Assembly (NCBI GenBank): GCA_007570785.1
Contig: ML660777.1
Location: 6,076,511-6,140,510 of the forward strand
Reading direction: 5' to 3'
DNA from: Antilocapra americana
Taxonomy: Eukaryota > Chordata > Mammalia > Artiodactyla > Antilocapridae
Length of the DNA stretch: 64,000 nucleotides
In this document: in pieces, positions 1-12,000 of the stretch
How positions within the stretch are numbered: position 1 is the stretch's first letter
Layout of the letters: every line of letters begins with the position of its first letter
Position numbers and translations under genes: made by a program
The notes under the pieces: generated by a model
The model's database searches: none
The model's input: only the letters and a program-made list of their open reading frames with translations
What the model was told of the DNA's origin: nothing

Positions 1-796
1 TGCACACTTGAAACATAAAGTTACACGTATCCTGGTCTTTACATGCAAACAGCGATCACAATAGCTCTGAGCTGCACATATATCCTGCATTGGTGATATT
101 GCTTGGCCATTAGATTGTTTTAGACTGGATGCAAGACAGTGGAGGAAGTAACTGCATAAAACCAGAGAGGACCACCCTTTATTCTCAAACCTGTGTGTGT
201 CCAGTGATGCTTGTGAGGTCTAAAGGTAGAATGTGAACGTCGCCACAAGAGTTCCTTGCTCTCAGTATGATGTTTTACTTTATTCATGCAGAAAGAATAT
301 GTATATATTTAAGCCTGTGGATTTTTTTAAATTATGTTTTTAAAATTATACAAATGAGAATTATGCTATTTCATAAAGTCTGGAGATAGTCATCAACTTA
401 TTGAAACACAGTGGTGCTTCTTATCATCGGAGGTCACGTTGCTGGATAATTATTCAGTTAAGTTTGCCAGACCCTTGTCGTGGTCAGCAGCGCGGCCTGT
501 CAGAGTCTGCCGTGTGACAGGCGCTGGAGCTTCTCGCTCCCCTCAGCTGCTCCCTTGTGTTGTGTATGACCGTTACAGTTCAGCTGGCTGTTTTTAAAGC
601 CAGACCCAGCTTTGTGACTGGGGTTCCGTGGACCCGTGGGGCACGGTACGTGTCCGCTGTGCTCACTGTCTGCTCCGGAGCACTGCTTCCAGGTTTTATT
701 ACCACGCTGTGCTATAAAATACTGTCATATTTGCTACTTCCTGGTACAGTGTAGTTTTTCCCCTTTCATTTGAATAAAAGCATGGCACCAAAAAAA
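1..796 (+). other. Probable 3' UTR end of an upstream gene (partial)
   Basis: No interspersed repeat is recognisable here. The stretch from about 470 to 710 keeps many CpG dinucleotides and is GC-richer than the surrounding DNA, as terminal exons often are. It ends with a canonical poly(A) signal (773-778), then a CA-containing cleavage context about 10-20 bases later. No open frame longer than 65 codons exists, so only untranslated sequence would be present. The cleavage region is followed directly by ten A in the genome. That could be chance, or it could mark a retrocopied mRNA whose 5' part lies outside the window. I do not recognise the gene. Exon status is inferred from the poly(A) signal and base composition only. 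Confidence 0.5.
773..778 (+). terminator. Poly(A) signal AATAAA
   Basis: A canonical hexamer lies about 15 bases before a GGCACC-A(10) stretch, which is the usual distance to a cleavage site. A clear GU-rich downstream element is not obvious, because an L1 remnant begins right after the A run. Confidence 0.5.
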
Positions 797-1740
797 AAAA
801 TTATCTTTATTGGGAAATAGTTTACATACAATAGTATGTACCTAACTTAAGGGTGGACTTCCTAGGTGGTGCAGTGGTAAAGAACCCGCCTGCTAATGCA
901 GGAGATAGAAGAGACATGGGTTCAATCCCTGTGTCAGGAAGATCTCTTGGAGGAGGATATGGCAACCCCTTCCAGTATTCTTCCCTGGAAAATCCCATGG
1001 ACAGAGGAGCCTGGCAGGCTACAGTCCATGGGATCACAAAGAATTTGACACGACTGAGTGACTGAGCACACTGCACACATTTTAAAGGTACAGTAGTTTG
1101 GTGAGCTTCGAAAGACATAGATAGCCATGCAGACACCACCACAATCAGGATATAGAACTTTCTGTCAACCTCCCAGATTCCCTTATGTACCTTTCTAGTC
1201 ATTTGCTACCATTCTCTCCACCCCAAACAGTCATACCTATTCTCTGTCCATTTAAATTGAATTTGTCATTTTAGGATCTCATATAAATGAAATCATTTCG
1301 TGTAAATTCTTTTGTGTCTGACTTCTCTTGCTTAGGCTCATGTTTTGAAACTCATTCATGTTGTTGACAATGTCAATAATTTGTTATTTTTTTTATTGTT
1401 GTAGTCTTTTATGCACATCTGTGTATAAATAATGTGTTTATCCATTCACCGCTTATTGATGAACATTTGCGTTATTTACAACTCTGGCTATTATAAATAA
1501 AGTTGCTGTGACATTAGCATACAAGTCTTTTTGTGGACATGTGTTTTCATTTCTTTGGGTAAATATCTAGAAATGGGACTGCTTGGTTGTATGGTAAGCA
1601 TGTTAACTTTACAAGAAACTGTCAAGTGTTTTTCCACAAAGTTGTACCAGTTTGCATTCTTTCCACAATGAATGGAAGTTCCAGTTACTAGTCCACATCC
1701 TCATCACATGGAATGTAATCTATCTGGATGTGTATATCTA
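797..1740 (-). mobile_element. Old L1 (L1M-type) 3' region, interrupted by a SINE
   Basis: Read on the minus strand, this matches the 3' end of old mammalian L1 elements: the 'TTTATTG...ACATACAATA' start, the 'catcaccacaatcaggatatagaac' type segment near 1125-1160, and the stretch around 1260-1720 corresponding to ORF2 C-terminal and 3' UTR sequence. A Bov-tA SINE (851-1078) splits it. It is heavily diverged, with no open frame. Confidence 0.7.
851..1078 (+). mobile_element. Bov-tA SINE inside L1
   Basis: This has the typical Bov-tA layout: a tRNA-like head with A and B box-like segments (about 855-935), then the Bov-A body containing 'ccagtattcttccctgg', 'atcccatggacagagg', 'gctacagtccatgggatc' and a final 'gactgagtgactgag'. 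The family is specific to ruminants and uses the BovB 3' end for retrotransposition. It carries no gene. The 70-codon open frame across it is a SINE artefact. Confidence 0.9.
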
Positions 1741-1754
1741 TTGTGTGTTTTTTA

Positions 1755-2010
1755 ATTTAAAATTTTAATGTTTATTAATTTTTTTAAAATCACAAAATAG
1801 TGTTCTAATCATAGAACATTTAGAAAAAGTTGAAATACATAAATAACAAAAACAGCCAAAACCCCTTGATCCCAACCTGTTGGACACAACCACTTTTATA
1901 ATCTGGGGATTTTCAGTTTTGTATTTTCCTTTATATGTTATATATACATACAATAAAACAGGATCATATTGTATAAAAGTCTTTATATCCATTATATTTC
2001 CACCAACTAT
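1755..2010 (-). mobile_element. Possible L1M fragment
   Basis: The segment resembles the reverse complement of an old L1 3' portion ('aacatttagaaaaagttgaaa', then 'aaccccttgatccca', then 'ggatcatattgtat'), the same sort of sequence seen again at 15,935-16,300. Divergence is high and the ends are vague. Confidence 0.45.
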
Positions 2011-2695
2011 ATTTTCTTAGCTCTTATTTCTCTAGTAGTTTGGAAGGTACAATTACAGTTTTACTATTAGTGATTATCTTTTTGTTGTTAAGAGCAGCTT
2101 GAAATATTTCTTATCAAGCCTAAGAATGTAATGGTATCTAATAATTATTATCTGTGTAAAATGAGAAATCTTTCAGGCTTTTGCTGTCGTTGCTGTCTCT
2201 CCCTCACTTCACAATTTTGATTGATGTAATCTGGAATTTAGATCTAAATTATTATTATCTTACATTGTTAAATTTTCTTTGAAGACATTTTTGAAATTTT
2301 CATCAAATTTGCAACAGTTCAGTTCATTATTTCTTCAAATAATCTTACCTTTTCCCCAATACTCAAATACGTTAAACCAGCTGGCATTGTTCCACAGGTC
2401 ACTGATGCTTGATTCACAGTTTTTAAAAAGTTGTTTTTATCAGAGATCACAGACATGCAGACATCTAGAAACATTTGTTTCACTTGCTTGACAAACATTT
2501 GTTTGTCCCGTGTTCCACTCATTTATGGTGGAAAAGTGAGTCTAGGTTCTGTTACTCCATTAAGACAGAATACAAAGGTCTTATGTTTTTCTTTTGATTT
2601 GCTGTTTCATCTCACAAAGTCACTGTTTTCTAAATCCAGTTTCCCCCAGATTGATCTGTGTTTCAAAGGCTGCAAAGGGCTTACTGCTGCACTTT

Positions 2696-3389
2696 TTTTT
2701 TTATTAGTTTTGCCAAACAATGACGTGATATCACCATGGGTTTACATATGCTCCCCCTCCAGAACCCCCCTCCCTCCTCCCTCCCCCCAGGAAATCTCGT
2801 TGCACCAGCCCGGAGCATCAATCCTGGGCTGGCGATTGATTAGACACATGACAATTAACATGTTTCAATGCCATTCTGCCATATCATCCCACCCTTTCCC
2901 TCATCCACAGAGTCCACGAGTCTATTCTATACATCTGCGTTCCTTTTGCTGTCTCGCATGTTGGGTTCTCGTTACCGTCTTTCTAAATTCCATATATATG
3001 CGTTAATATACTGTATTGTTGTTTTTGCTCCTGGCTTACTTCACTCTGGATAATGGGCTCCAGTTTCGTCCATCTGAGTAGAACTGATTCAAATGAATTT
3101 TTTTTTAATGCTGAGTAATATTCCATTGTGTATATGTACCACAGCTTTCTTATCCATTCGTCAGTTGATGGGCATCTAGGTTGCTTCCATGTCCTGGCTA
3201 TTGTAACCATGCAGCGATGAACATTGGGGTACACGTGGCTCTTTCAATTCTGGTTTCCTCGGTGTATATGCCCAGCAGTGGGATTGCTGGGTCATATGGC
3301 AGGTCTATTTGCAGCTTTTTAAGGAACCTCCACACTGTTTTCCATAGTGGCTGTACTAGTTTGCAATCCCACCAACAGTGTAAGAGAGT
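2696..3389 (-). mobile_element. Ruminant L1 3' end, 5'-truncated, with target-site duplication
   Basis: On the minus strand the right part encodes the C-terminus of L1 ORF2 (about 3428-2983, with recognisable stretches such as [31 protein letters not shown] and YIYTMEYYSA). The left part is the 3' UTR, ending in a T run on the + strand at 2694-2701, which is the poly(A) tail. It is flanked by the direct repeat tgctgcactt (2686-2695 and 3390-3399), the hallmark of target-primed reverse transcription. About 0.7 kb of a 6-8 kb element remains. ORF2 has lost its endonuclease and reverse transcriptase and is split between frames. It is less diverged than the L1M pieces nearby, so it is a younger insertion. 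Confidence 0.92.
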
Positions 3390-3902
3390 TGCTGCACTTA
3401 TATGATTCAGTTCTTTAGAGTAGGACATAAAACAAGCACTGAGACCATATCAAGCTCATGAAATAATGAATAAAACATTTAAATGCTTTCAAGGTCAAGG
3501 TGATGTTAAATAAGGATAAAGATGGGCTGCACCTTGATGGCCCAACAGCAGGATCTTTTCCTACAAGGGAATGCTTTCCTTTCATCAAGAAAATTTTATG
3601 AGTTCTCAGTAGGCACTTGTGGGGGTGAGAGTAAACTAAACAAGAAATGGTTCTGAATCATTTTTAACTGCTAAGTGTTTTAATATCAATAAAGTCATAC
3701 CTAAAGATAATAATAGCCAAATGAAATAAATAATATCCTAACATTCTGTACCAGAAAAAAATAACACATATATAATGTAGAGACAATTATGACTTTGTGT
3801 GTTTATTTCAGTATATGATTGATAACCTTCTATAATTTCCCTAGTTCCTCAAGATGATTGGAATGTAGACTCATTAGTATCTGAATTCTATTTTTCTAGA
3901 CC

Positions 3903-4200
3903 CCTCTTATTTTCCAGCTTTATTGAGATATTATTGACATATAACATGTATGTTCAAGATGCAAAATGTGATGATTTGATACACGTGTATATTATGAAAT
4001 AATTATCACAATAAAGTTAGTTAACACTTGTATTCTCTTATATCATTATCATTTTTTGGTGGTAATAATATTTAAGATCTACTCTCTTGACAGCTTTCCA
4101 GTATACAATATGGTATCAATAATGATATACTGTATATTAGATCTGTGGAATTTACTCATCATACAGCTGGAAGTTTGCACCCTTTGACCCACATGTAAGG
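3903..4200 (-). mobile_element. Old L1M 3' end
   Basis: The reverse complement of the classical L1M 3' UTR is easy to see: 'ctttattgagatattattgacat', 'tgatgatttgatacacgtgtat', 'taagatctactctcttgac' and 'gctggaagtttgcacccttt'. It is non-coding and diverged. Confidence 0.8.
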
Positions 4201-4677
4201 AAAGGAAACCCATACATGTGACCCACATGTATCTTCCCTTTGACACAGAAAGGAAAGATATCTGTTCTATCAATACATCTTTATACCAAACCAGTCATGT
4301 ATTTCTTAGAATGCAAAAAGGAACATCTATAATTGCTATATTACTATGTATTAATAGTTACCTTGATGAGCACATGGACAAGCTTTAAATTCTTTAAAAA
4401 TTGAGCAAAAACAATTTAAAAGTATCTTAATATAGCTTTCTACCATATTCAGATTTCTACTCTGTCTCAGCCCCAAATACCTTTCCATACTTGGAGGGTG
4501 GCGTTAAATTTTATTCAGTTTTTTAATTGGTGAAAAACTGCTTCATGATTTTGTGTTGGTTTCCCTTCCCTCCTGAGTGGAAATCCTTCCCCCAATCCCA
4601 CTTGTCTACATCATCACAGAGCACCAGGCTCGGCTCCCTGTGTTATTTAGCAGCCTCCCACTATTTCACACACGCTT

Positions 4678-4895
4678 GTGTGCTAGGTCGCTTCAGTTGT
4701 GTCCGACTCTGTGCAACCTGTGGACTGTCGTCTACAAGGCTCCTCTGTTCATGGGATTCTCCAGGCAAGCATACTGGAGTGGGTTGCCATGCCCTCCTCC
4801 AGGGGATCTTCCCCACCCAGGGATCGAACCTGCATTTCTTATGTCTTTTGCGTTGGCAGGCGGTTTCTTTACCATTAGTGCTACCTGGGAAGTCC
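4678..4895 (-). mobile_element. Bov-tA SINE
   Basis: Reverse-oriented copy. The 3' end is at 4678 ('gctaggtcgcttcagttgtg') and the tRNA-like head ends at 4895 ('gctacctgggaagtcc'). Nearly full length. The open frames overlapping it on both strands are SINE artefacts. Confidence 0.9.
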
Positions 4896-4904
4896 ACATG
4901 TGAT

Positions 4905-5040
4905 ACTGCCTATACGCCAGTGCTACTTGCTCAATTCAACCTCCTTGCACCGTCCCCCACTGTGCCCACAAGTTCTCTACTGGGTTCATTGGCACCATTT
5001 TTATAGATTCCATATATATGCATTAATATACAATGACTGC
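4905..5040 (-). mobile_element. Short L1 3' fragment
   Basis: The stretch 'ttggcaccatttttatagattccatatatatgcattaatatac' matches the same part of L1 that is present at 2980-3010 in the larger L1 copy, in the same orientation. Only this piece is visible next to the Bov-tA. Confidence 0.6.
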
Positions 5041-6134
5041 AAATACTTTTTCATATTAAGTCTAAATAGAAACACAGGTTTTCTAGAATATTAATTTATA
5101 AATATGATAGAAAAAAAACACCCATCCAAATGATATCAATATTGTGGCTAACATGCTGAATTTTTTAAATGTTTTTTAATGTTTCTAAAAGAGAAAAAAC
5201 TCAGTATGGAAACTCAGTTACATACATATGTAAATATATACATGACAAATATCCACCTCTAATTATATAAACAATGCACCACATCATTTTTGCATTAAAA
5301 GCCCTAGGGAAATTTGCTGTTCTCTGATCAAACATTACACAGTTATAACATATTGTGACTTTATATCTTGTCTGAATTAGGTACAGTTTTCACCTAGAAT
5401 GAAGAAGTGGATATTTTTGAGCTGAATGATTACCATTCATTGACTGTGACAGGAGTTGGTGAGTTTCTTAGCCATGGAATAGTAGAGACAGCAGGTGTGA
5501 GTAGAGGAAGGAGCTCAAGTAAGGAAAGGAGTCTCTGTTAGTAATCTGAAACTTCTCACATGACATCAGGAGCTTTATAGGATTAGAAAGCAAACTAAAA
5601 TGGACTCTTCGGTCAGCACATTCAGCTACAACTGCTCACGGTCAAAATGCAATTCAGTAGTCAGGGCTGAAACTGGGGAAATGCAGGAAGTAACATCCAG
5701 ATGCCAAGATCGTATTTAAGAATAAAATCTTTATTGAAAGTACTTATAATAGTGATTGATACAGAGTAGAAATTTAATATATGCTGGCTCAACTTTTGGA
5801 AAATAGGAACTATCTCATAGGAGTAACATGGCCACTGGCCAGCTTGTATTTTCTTGAGCAAGTCACTTGAACCCTTTGATCTTTAATTTTTTATGTAAAA
5901 TTTATACAATGAGAGCTCTTTAATGCTAAGATATCTACAATACAAAGCACTACACTTTCTAAACACTACAGATGAGCAATGAAATACAATTCTCAAGAGT
6001 GATTGAAAGATATCTAGATAGGCTGTTTGCATTTTCCTTTGAGAATTCAACTTGATAGTCATTAAGCACTGTGTTACAGGAGTTTCAAGATGAATAGGAT
6101 ACAATCTCTCCTACAGAGAAACTTCTTGAGAATA
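5041..6134. other. Unique AT-rich sequence
   Basis: No gene, RNA or clear repeat is visible. Weak MIR-like traces ('gagcaagtcacttgaaccctttg' near 5855-5880) are too diverged to delimit. Confidence 0.5.
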
Positions 6135-6260
6135 AGGTCAAATTTATTAAGCGCTTTTGTTATTCCAGGCCCTGGACAGCAATATTTTATTCCATTACAT
6201 TCTTACAGCAACCCAATGCTTAAGTTACTAGCATCACAACAGTGAAGAATCCATTTAGAA
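6135..6260 (-). mobile_element. MIR-like remnant
   Basis: The sequence from 'attaagcgcttttgttattcc' to 'cttacagcaacccaatgct' resembles the reverse complement of a MIR/L2-type tail. Very old and short. The rest to 6918 shows nothing recognisable. Confidence 0.45.
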
Positions 6261-6929
6261 AAGTTAGAGATGACTATGATCATCCCTTATGTAACCACCT
6301 TATACAGACCACAAGCACTTCACCAATGCAGCAGTATCTTTTTCTCAGGCACTGGTTTAAGGCAGAAAGTGATCATTACTAAGCTGCTCCTCTAGAAAAA
6401 TGCTCAAGAGTACATGATAAAGAAAAGAAGACTTATTTCATTTTAAAGTAGTGCTAGGTTTGGAGTTGAAACATGAGTAGTGATGTCAAAAAAGTTCCAT
6501 GTCCGAACAGCTTGGTCAGAGTAAATGTAACAAGATGTTTATATCTGCCACGATGGGCCCAGAAAGAAAACCAGATCCGCTCGATGGGGACAGATAGTCT
6601 CTAGGGGAACCAGGTTGAGTGTTTCATAGACAAAAGTTTGGGACATGATGCAAAATCCTAGGTCTAGTGATTGGTCCCCCATTTCTGAGGCTAGCAGGGA
6701 AATGGTTCTAAACCACACTTAGAACCACTTAGTCAGGGAGCTCTTGCTGTTTGACATTTTATGGTGAGTCAGAACTGTACCTCCTTGCTTTTGAAAGTGT
6801 TTTTGCCTCTGCTTGGCATGTACCTCCTCTTTTGTTGTTGTTGTTAACCCTACCCACCTGATATAACCGTGGAGTTTTTTCCTATGTACTTGCTCACCCC
6901 AGGTCTTTCTCATCTCAATCTCCAGACTG

Positions 6930-7260
6930 CTTATTTATTATTATTATTATTTGACTCTGCTGGGTTTTTGTTGCTGCACGGACTTTCTTCCAGTTGCCGT
7001 CAGTGGGGACTACACTCCAGTTGTGGTGTGCAGGCTGCTCATTGCGGTGGCTCCTCTTGTTGCAGAGCCCAGGCTCTAGGGCCCGTGGGCCTCAGTAGCT
7101 ACAGCTCCAAGGCTCCAGAGCATAGGCTCAATAAATAATTGTGCCAGCCACATGATCTTAGTTGCTCTGTGGCATGTGGGATCTTCCAGGATCAGGGATC
7201 AAACTCATGCCTCCTGCACTGGCAGGCAGATTCTTTACCACTGAGCTGCCAGGAAAGCCC
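6930..7260 (-). mobile_element. CHR-type SINE with 11-bp target-site duplication
   Basis: Reverse copy of a CHR family SINE of cetartiodactyls. The low-coordinate end carries the T/A-rich tail ('ttatttattattattatta'). The body runs through 'gttgctgcacggactttc' and 'gtggctcctcttgttgcaga', and the tRNA-like head ends in 'gccaggaaagccc'. The flanks are the exact repeat tctccagactg (6919-6929 and 7261-7271). Confidence 0.9.
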
Positions 7261-7554
7261 TCTCCAGACTGTCTAAATTTTTTAATGATTTTAGATTTTC
7301 AGAAAAATTGCAAAGACATTATAGAGGATGCCTATAGGCTGCTCACTCAGCTTCTCTAAAGGTTAACTCTTAAATAAAAATAGTATTTTTTGTCCAAACT
7401 GGTAAAACAGCAAGGGTACAGTATTATCAGCTAAATCACAGACTTCATTCAAATTTCACTGTATTTTCCACTAATGTGCTTTACTATTCCAGGATTCAAC
7501 CCCGGATACTACACTGCATTTAGTTACTACATCTTTAAAATCTTATACTATTGT

Positions 7555-7735
7555 CTCTGACTCATTTATCACTCTTTACCATGCATTTCAGTGATTTGTA
7601 GACATTTATCTATCTGCCAGAGTGGAACCACCTTAAAGGCAGGATTCATGGCAAGTCTGATTCATTTTGTTACCCTGAAGTGACCTGCACTAATCATATG
7701 CTTAGTAAATATCTGTTAATTATATATAAAATGTG
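7555..7735 (+). mobile_element. L2 3' end remnant
   Basis: The order of motifs ('ctctgactcatttatcactc', 'aaccaccttaaaggcaggat', 'cttagtaaatatctgttaat') matches the 3' end of the ancient L2 LINE. Non-coding. Confidence 0.6.
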
Positions 7736-7789
7736 TAATTAAGGATATATCATTTCTTCACATTTCTGGATTTTCTTCACCCTTGTTGC

Positions 7790-8190
7790 CCCTTCATTTG
7801 CGAGTTGTCTCTCCACTTACCCACTTCTAAATGGTTGCCTGCTCAGACCTCAGACTTTGGGCCACTTCTCTTTTTTGCCTATACTCAGATGATAGGTAGG
7901 TTATCTCATCCAGTCTTGAGGCATTAAATGCTCCCAATATGCTAAGGGTTCCAAAATTGTACCTCTAGCCCAGACCACTATCCTAATAGCTAGACTCTAC
8001 ACTAAACTGCCATGCTGACCTCTAACTTTACATGTCTGATTGGAATTGTGAAATTAACACATCCAACATGTAGCTGCCAACCTTCTCCCCATCTCACACC
8101 TTCTACTCCAATGTTCATAGCATCTCAGTAAACAAAGCTCTGTTTATCTCAAATCAAATACTTAAGAATCTCTTTTTTTCTTTCTTTTAC
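7790..8190 (+). mobile_element. L2 internal remnant
   Basis: This is similar to the L2 segment upstream of its 3' end ('ctctccacttacccacttct', 'actcagatgataggtagg', 'tctagcccagaccactatcc', 'aacatgtagctgccaacctt'). It belongs to a different copy from the one at 7555-7735, because the order is wrong for a single element. Confidence 0.5.
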
Positions 8191-8270
8191 AGCCCACACC
8201 GAGCCTCTCAGAAAGCACATCGGGTTTAACGCTTTTAATGATTTTCCCAAAAGTGACAGAGTGGCAAGAG

Positions 8271-8994
8271 TTGTTGTTGTTCAGCTGCTAAGTTGTTTCC
8301 AGCTCTTTGCGATACCATGGACTGCAACACACCAGGCTTCCCTGTCCTTCATTATCTCCTGGAGTTCACTCAAATTCATGTCCATTGAGTGGGTCATGTC
8401 ATCCAACCATCTCCTCCTCTGTCATCCCCGTCTCCTCTTGTCCTCAATCTTTCCCAGCATCAGAGTCTTTTCTAATGAGTTGGCTCTTCACATCAGGTGG
8501 TATTGGAGCTTCAGCTTCAGGATCAGTCCTTCCCATGAATATTCAGGGTTGATTTCCTTTGGAATTGAGTGGTTTGATCTTCTTGCAGTCCAAGGGACTC
8601 TTAGGAGTCTTCTCCAGCACCACAGTTCAAAAGCATCAACTCTTTGGCACTCAGCCTTCTTTATAGTCCAACTGTCATATCCATATATGACTATTGGGAA
8701 AGCCATAGCTTTGTCTTTATGGACCTTTGTTGGCAAAGTGATGTCTCTGCTTTTTAATACACTGTCTAGGTTTGTCATAGCTTTTTCCCAAGGAGCAAGT
8801 GTCTTTTAATTTCATGGCTGCAGTCACCATCTGCAATGATTTTGGAGCCCAAGAATGGGATCAGATGCCATGATCTTAGTTTTTTCGGTGTTAAGTTTTA
8901 AGCCAGCTTTTTCACTCTCCCCTTTCACCTTCATCAAGAGGCTCTTTAGTTCCTCTTCACTTTCTGCCATTAAGGTGGTGTCATCTACATATCT
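8271..8994 (-). mobile_element. BovB LINE (RTE type), 5'-truncated
   Basis: On the minus strand two open pieces (9069-8824 and 8778-8488) carry the C-terminal half of the BovB polyprotein. The first begins at the reverse-transcriptase active-site motif, here YVDDTTLMAES (the family usually has YADD). The second has KSRDITLPTKV, YGYDSWTIKK and FELWCWRRLL. Between them a stretch of several dozen bases normally found in BovB is missing, breaking the frame. The copy is flanked by gagtggcaagag (8259-8270) and gagtggcaggag (8995-9006), a 12-bp duplication with one mismatch. It cannot move itself. BovB is known from the literature to have spread between reptiles and ruminants by horizontal transfer. 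Confidence 0.92.
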
Positions 8995-9006
8995 GAGTGG
9001 CAGGAG

Positions 9007-12000
9007 AATTGAACTTAAATCCAAACTTTTCCCCTTTATCCCATAGCTGCCTTGAGCATGAGAAGCCACAGCAAGAAATGAAACTGGTACATCTGGGTCA
9101 AGGTAGGGCCATTGGGCAGGGAGAATACTAGAGTTGGCCCAGGATGTATGTCAAGCGGAAGCACCAAGGTAGGAGGACATGAGCACGACATGGTAGTATA
9201 CACATGCAGGAGGCTGTGTTATGTCCTGGAAAAGTGTATGTGTCTTATTCTCAGGGCAATGTGAGCCATGATCTAATGCAAAATGTGTAAGGAGTGTATG
9301 CTACTTTATTGACATTTTGCAACTTGAGCAGAATATCTGGTTGAAAGGGGGAATACAGGGGCTGAACTAGATCTTACTGCTAACTAGGATGCTTAACCAT
9401 AAAAATTCATGAGAGAGAACTGATGATAGTTCAATCTCCCTTGATCCAGCAGAGAACTTAATTTCAGCAGAATCTTATTTTAATTTTCGAATCATAACAA
9501 AGAACCAGATTTAAAGTTCCATGCTTTAGGGGTGATATTTACCATTGGTAGTGAGGCTAACATTTACTTTGTAATTACTGGCAAATAAATACTCTATACA
9601 TACTTCTTAAATGGACGTATGAAAGTAGTTAGCTAACCTTACAAGAAGGAATCACACTTTATTCTATTAAGATGGTTGGAACATACCATGAAAGTTAAGA
9701 CAAAGTGACTTAGATGTCTGCTCTGAATTGGCGACCACATGCAATATACTTAAACTGCTAGCATCTCTCTCTCCCTCTCTCTTTTTTCTCTCTCCTTCTC
9801 TCCCCTAGTCTCCTTCTCTATTAGTCCTTCAGTGAAACTGAGCCCTATAAAGCTGAAACACCAACCTGTGCTTGTCACAGATTTGAATTCTGGAGACAAG
9901 AAACCTAGAAGGCAACACTCCATAGCAGACTTATTTCATTGCTGCTTTAAAAATGCTGCTTCAAATTACTCACATTTCAATATCTTCATTTTCTCTTCAG
10001 TTTGCAATTACCATTAGGATTCTATCAACAATAAAATTTTAGCCAATTATGCTACTGAGTGATGTATTTAAAAGAAACAACTACAGATGACAATCTACTT
10101 GGCAGATCTCTTTTGTAGAAATAAAATAATTCATTAAAGTTGGTTTGCTGGTCAGACAAAAAATTAAGGCAAAGGAGTTTGGGGTTTGTTTCTTATTTAA
10201 CGTGGGTCAGTTGTGCACAAGAAAACTGGCAGCAGACACTGCAGTACTTTCCATTTTGTGAAGGATGCCAAGCAGAGTCAACTTATTTCCAGAATAACTT
10301 CGAAAACATTCTTCTAGTTTTCAGCAAATATGATTTTGCTGAAAAGATTTTGGCTTTTAATTGAGGTCTTTCATCTAAATATCTTTGCCTTTTTCCTGTT
10401 TCATTTTAGAGATTATGGTCTTTTTATAAAAATGTGATAAAAATCTCAATTTCTACCAGAGATCAGCATATACACAGCCACTTGATTCTATAAAGGATCT
10501 AACTCAGCAGGAAGAACAAAAATACAACACAGTTGTCATCTGGAAGGCCCACTGAAAACAACATCATCCACATCTCTACAAGTTTTCTTCTAGAAGCTCA
10601 TTGTTACTTTTGATCCAAAATTGTTCTTCAAAGGATTCATAAAGGGAAAATGAACAAAACAAACTGAATGAAGGAGCAGCATGTGGTAGGCTCAGAACAT
10701 CTGGATCATGTAGGACCATATTTAAACGGTATCTTGTTGGAAGTTGTGTGCACACGTGTGCCTGTGGGTGTGCAAATACTCCAATTTCGTGTTTATTAAT
10801 TCACAGTCGTAAAGTAGAGTGGACCTCGAGGGGAATATCAGTCATCATTTACCCAAATAGAGCTGAAAAGAACTCTCCTTGACGTAACATAATTTGGTAT
10901 TGTTATACCAAACCAGTTACTGACAGATTGGGACATTTAAAATTGTAACACTGATTTTCTGTAACTAAACAAATTTTAAAATTACTTATGTATCAAGCGA
11001 CACATTGAATTTAAGAATTTCAGCAATCACAGGTAATTTAATCAACACTCCTTGATCAATGAGCTACACAGTCTCTGTGTTGGGACATTTATGTGACAAT
11101 GAATGCTTCCTACCGCTTGTTCTAAGTCACATGAGCGCTCCATTTCAGGTGGCGCCTTCTAGTAGTAGTGTAAGAAGATTTTTAAATGAATACCAAAAGC
11201 ATTATTTGTTTTTAAAAAGTCAAACTGAAGTTTGTGGAGGAAAAATCAGTCAGCGTTTAATGGATGGAACAGAGAGTGGAAACATCTGACAGAACAGTAG
11301 GAAACTTTGTACTGTTTTGAATGCCTCACTACTCCTCACACCATCTGTCATGCATTTGTCATGAAATAAACAATTTTCAGAAATGTTTTGTCCAGGAAAG
11401 AGACATTTTACATTTTATGGATTGATTTATTCCACGTGGACTTAATGTAGGGGCGTGTAAGAAGATCACTTGTGAAGGAGGTACTTTTTTGCTAATAGCT
11501 ACTAGTTCTTTTAGTTATGGAGGATGTGAGATGTGGCTACATGTTAGAATAGATGGATCAAATAGGAAATGTGGGGGGTGGCCTGAAAGGCGGCGCTGCC
11601 AAGAGCAAACGCTGAATTTCCTGTCGTTTTTATTTCCCCAAATCAGAGTTTCTGAGAAAGGTCTGGCTGAAAGAAAGAACTGGGGGGAAGGGAGAGGAAA
11701 GATGACTCTTCTCCAGGAGTCAGGGGCGGGGGGTCCTCTCCTTTATAAAATTCTTGAACTGTTGCCACAATCTGGCCATCTTTTTCTGCCAGAGGAAACA
11801 TGACAGTCTCTTCATTATTTACAATTTTCATACTATGTCTCAGTTGATTACAAAGTCTCTTCCCACCTCTCCATATTGTGAAAATTACTTTTTATTAAAT
11901 AGCTCCTGCTTCCTTAACAGTTCAGGAGCATTTTCCACAACAGTTCAATGACGGTGACCCTTGGCTCGACTTTGACCATGACTTATTAGAATATTTTTAA

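Noticed and set aside
2431..3006. 191-codon + strand frame
   Set aside because: It runs from unique DNA into the antisense strand of the L1 at 2696-3389 and shows no domain.
8261..8809. 182-codon + strand frame
   Set aside because: Antisense to the BovB copy at 8271-8994; an artefact seen again in other BovB copies in the window.
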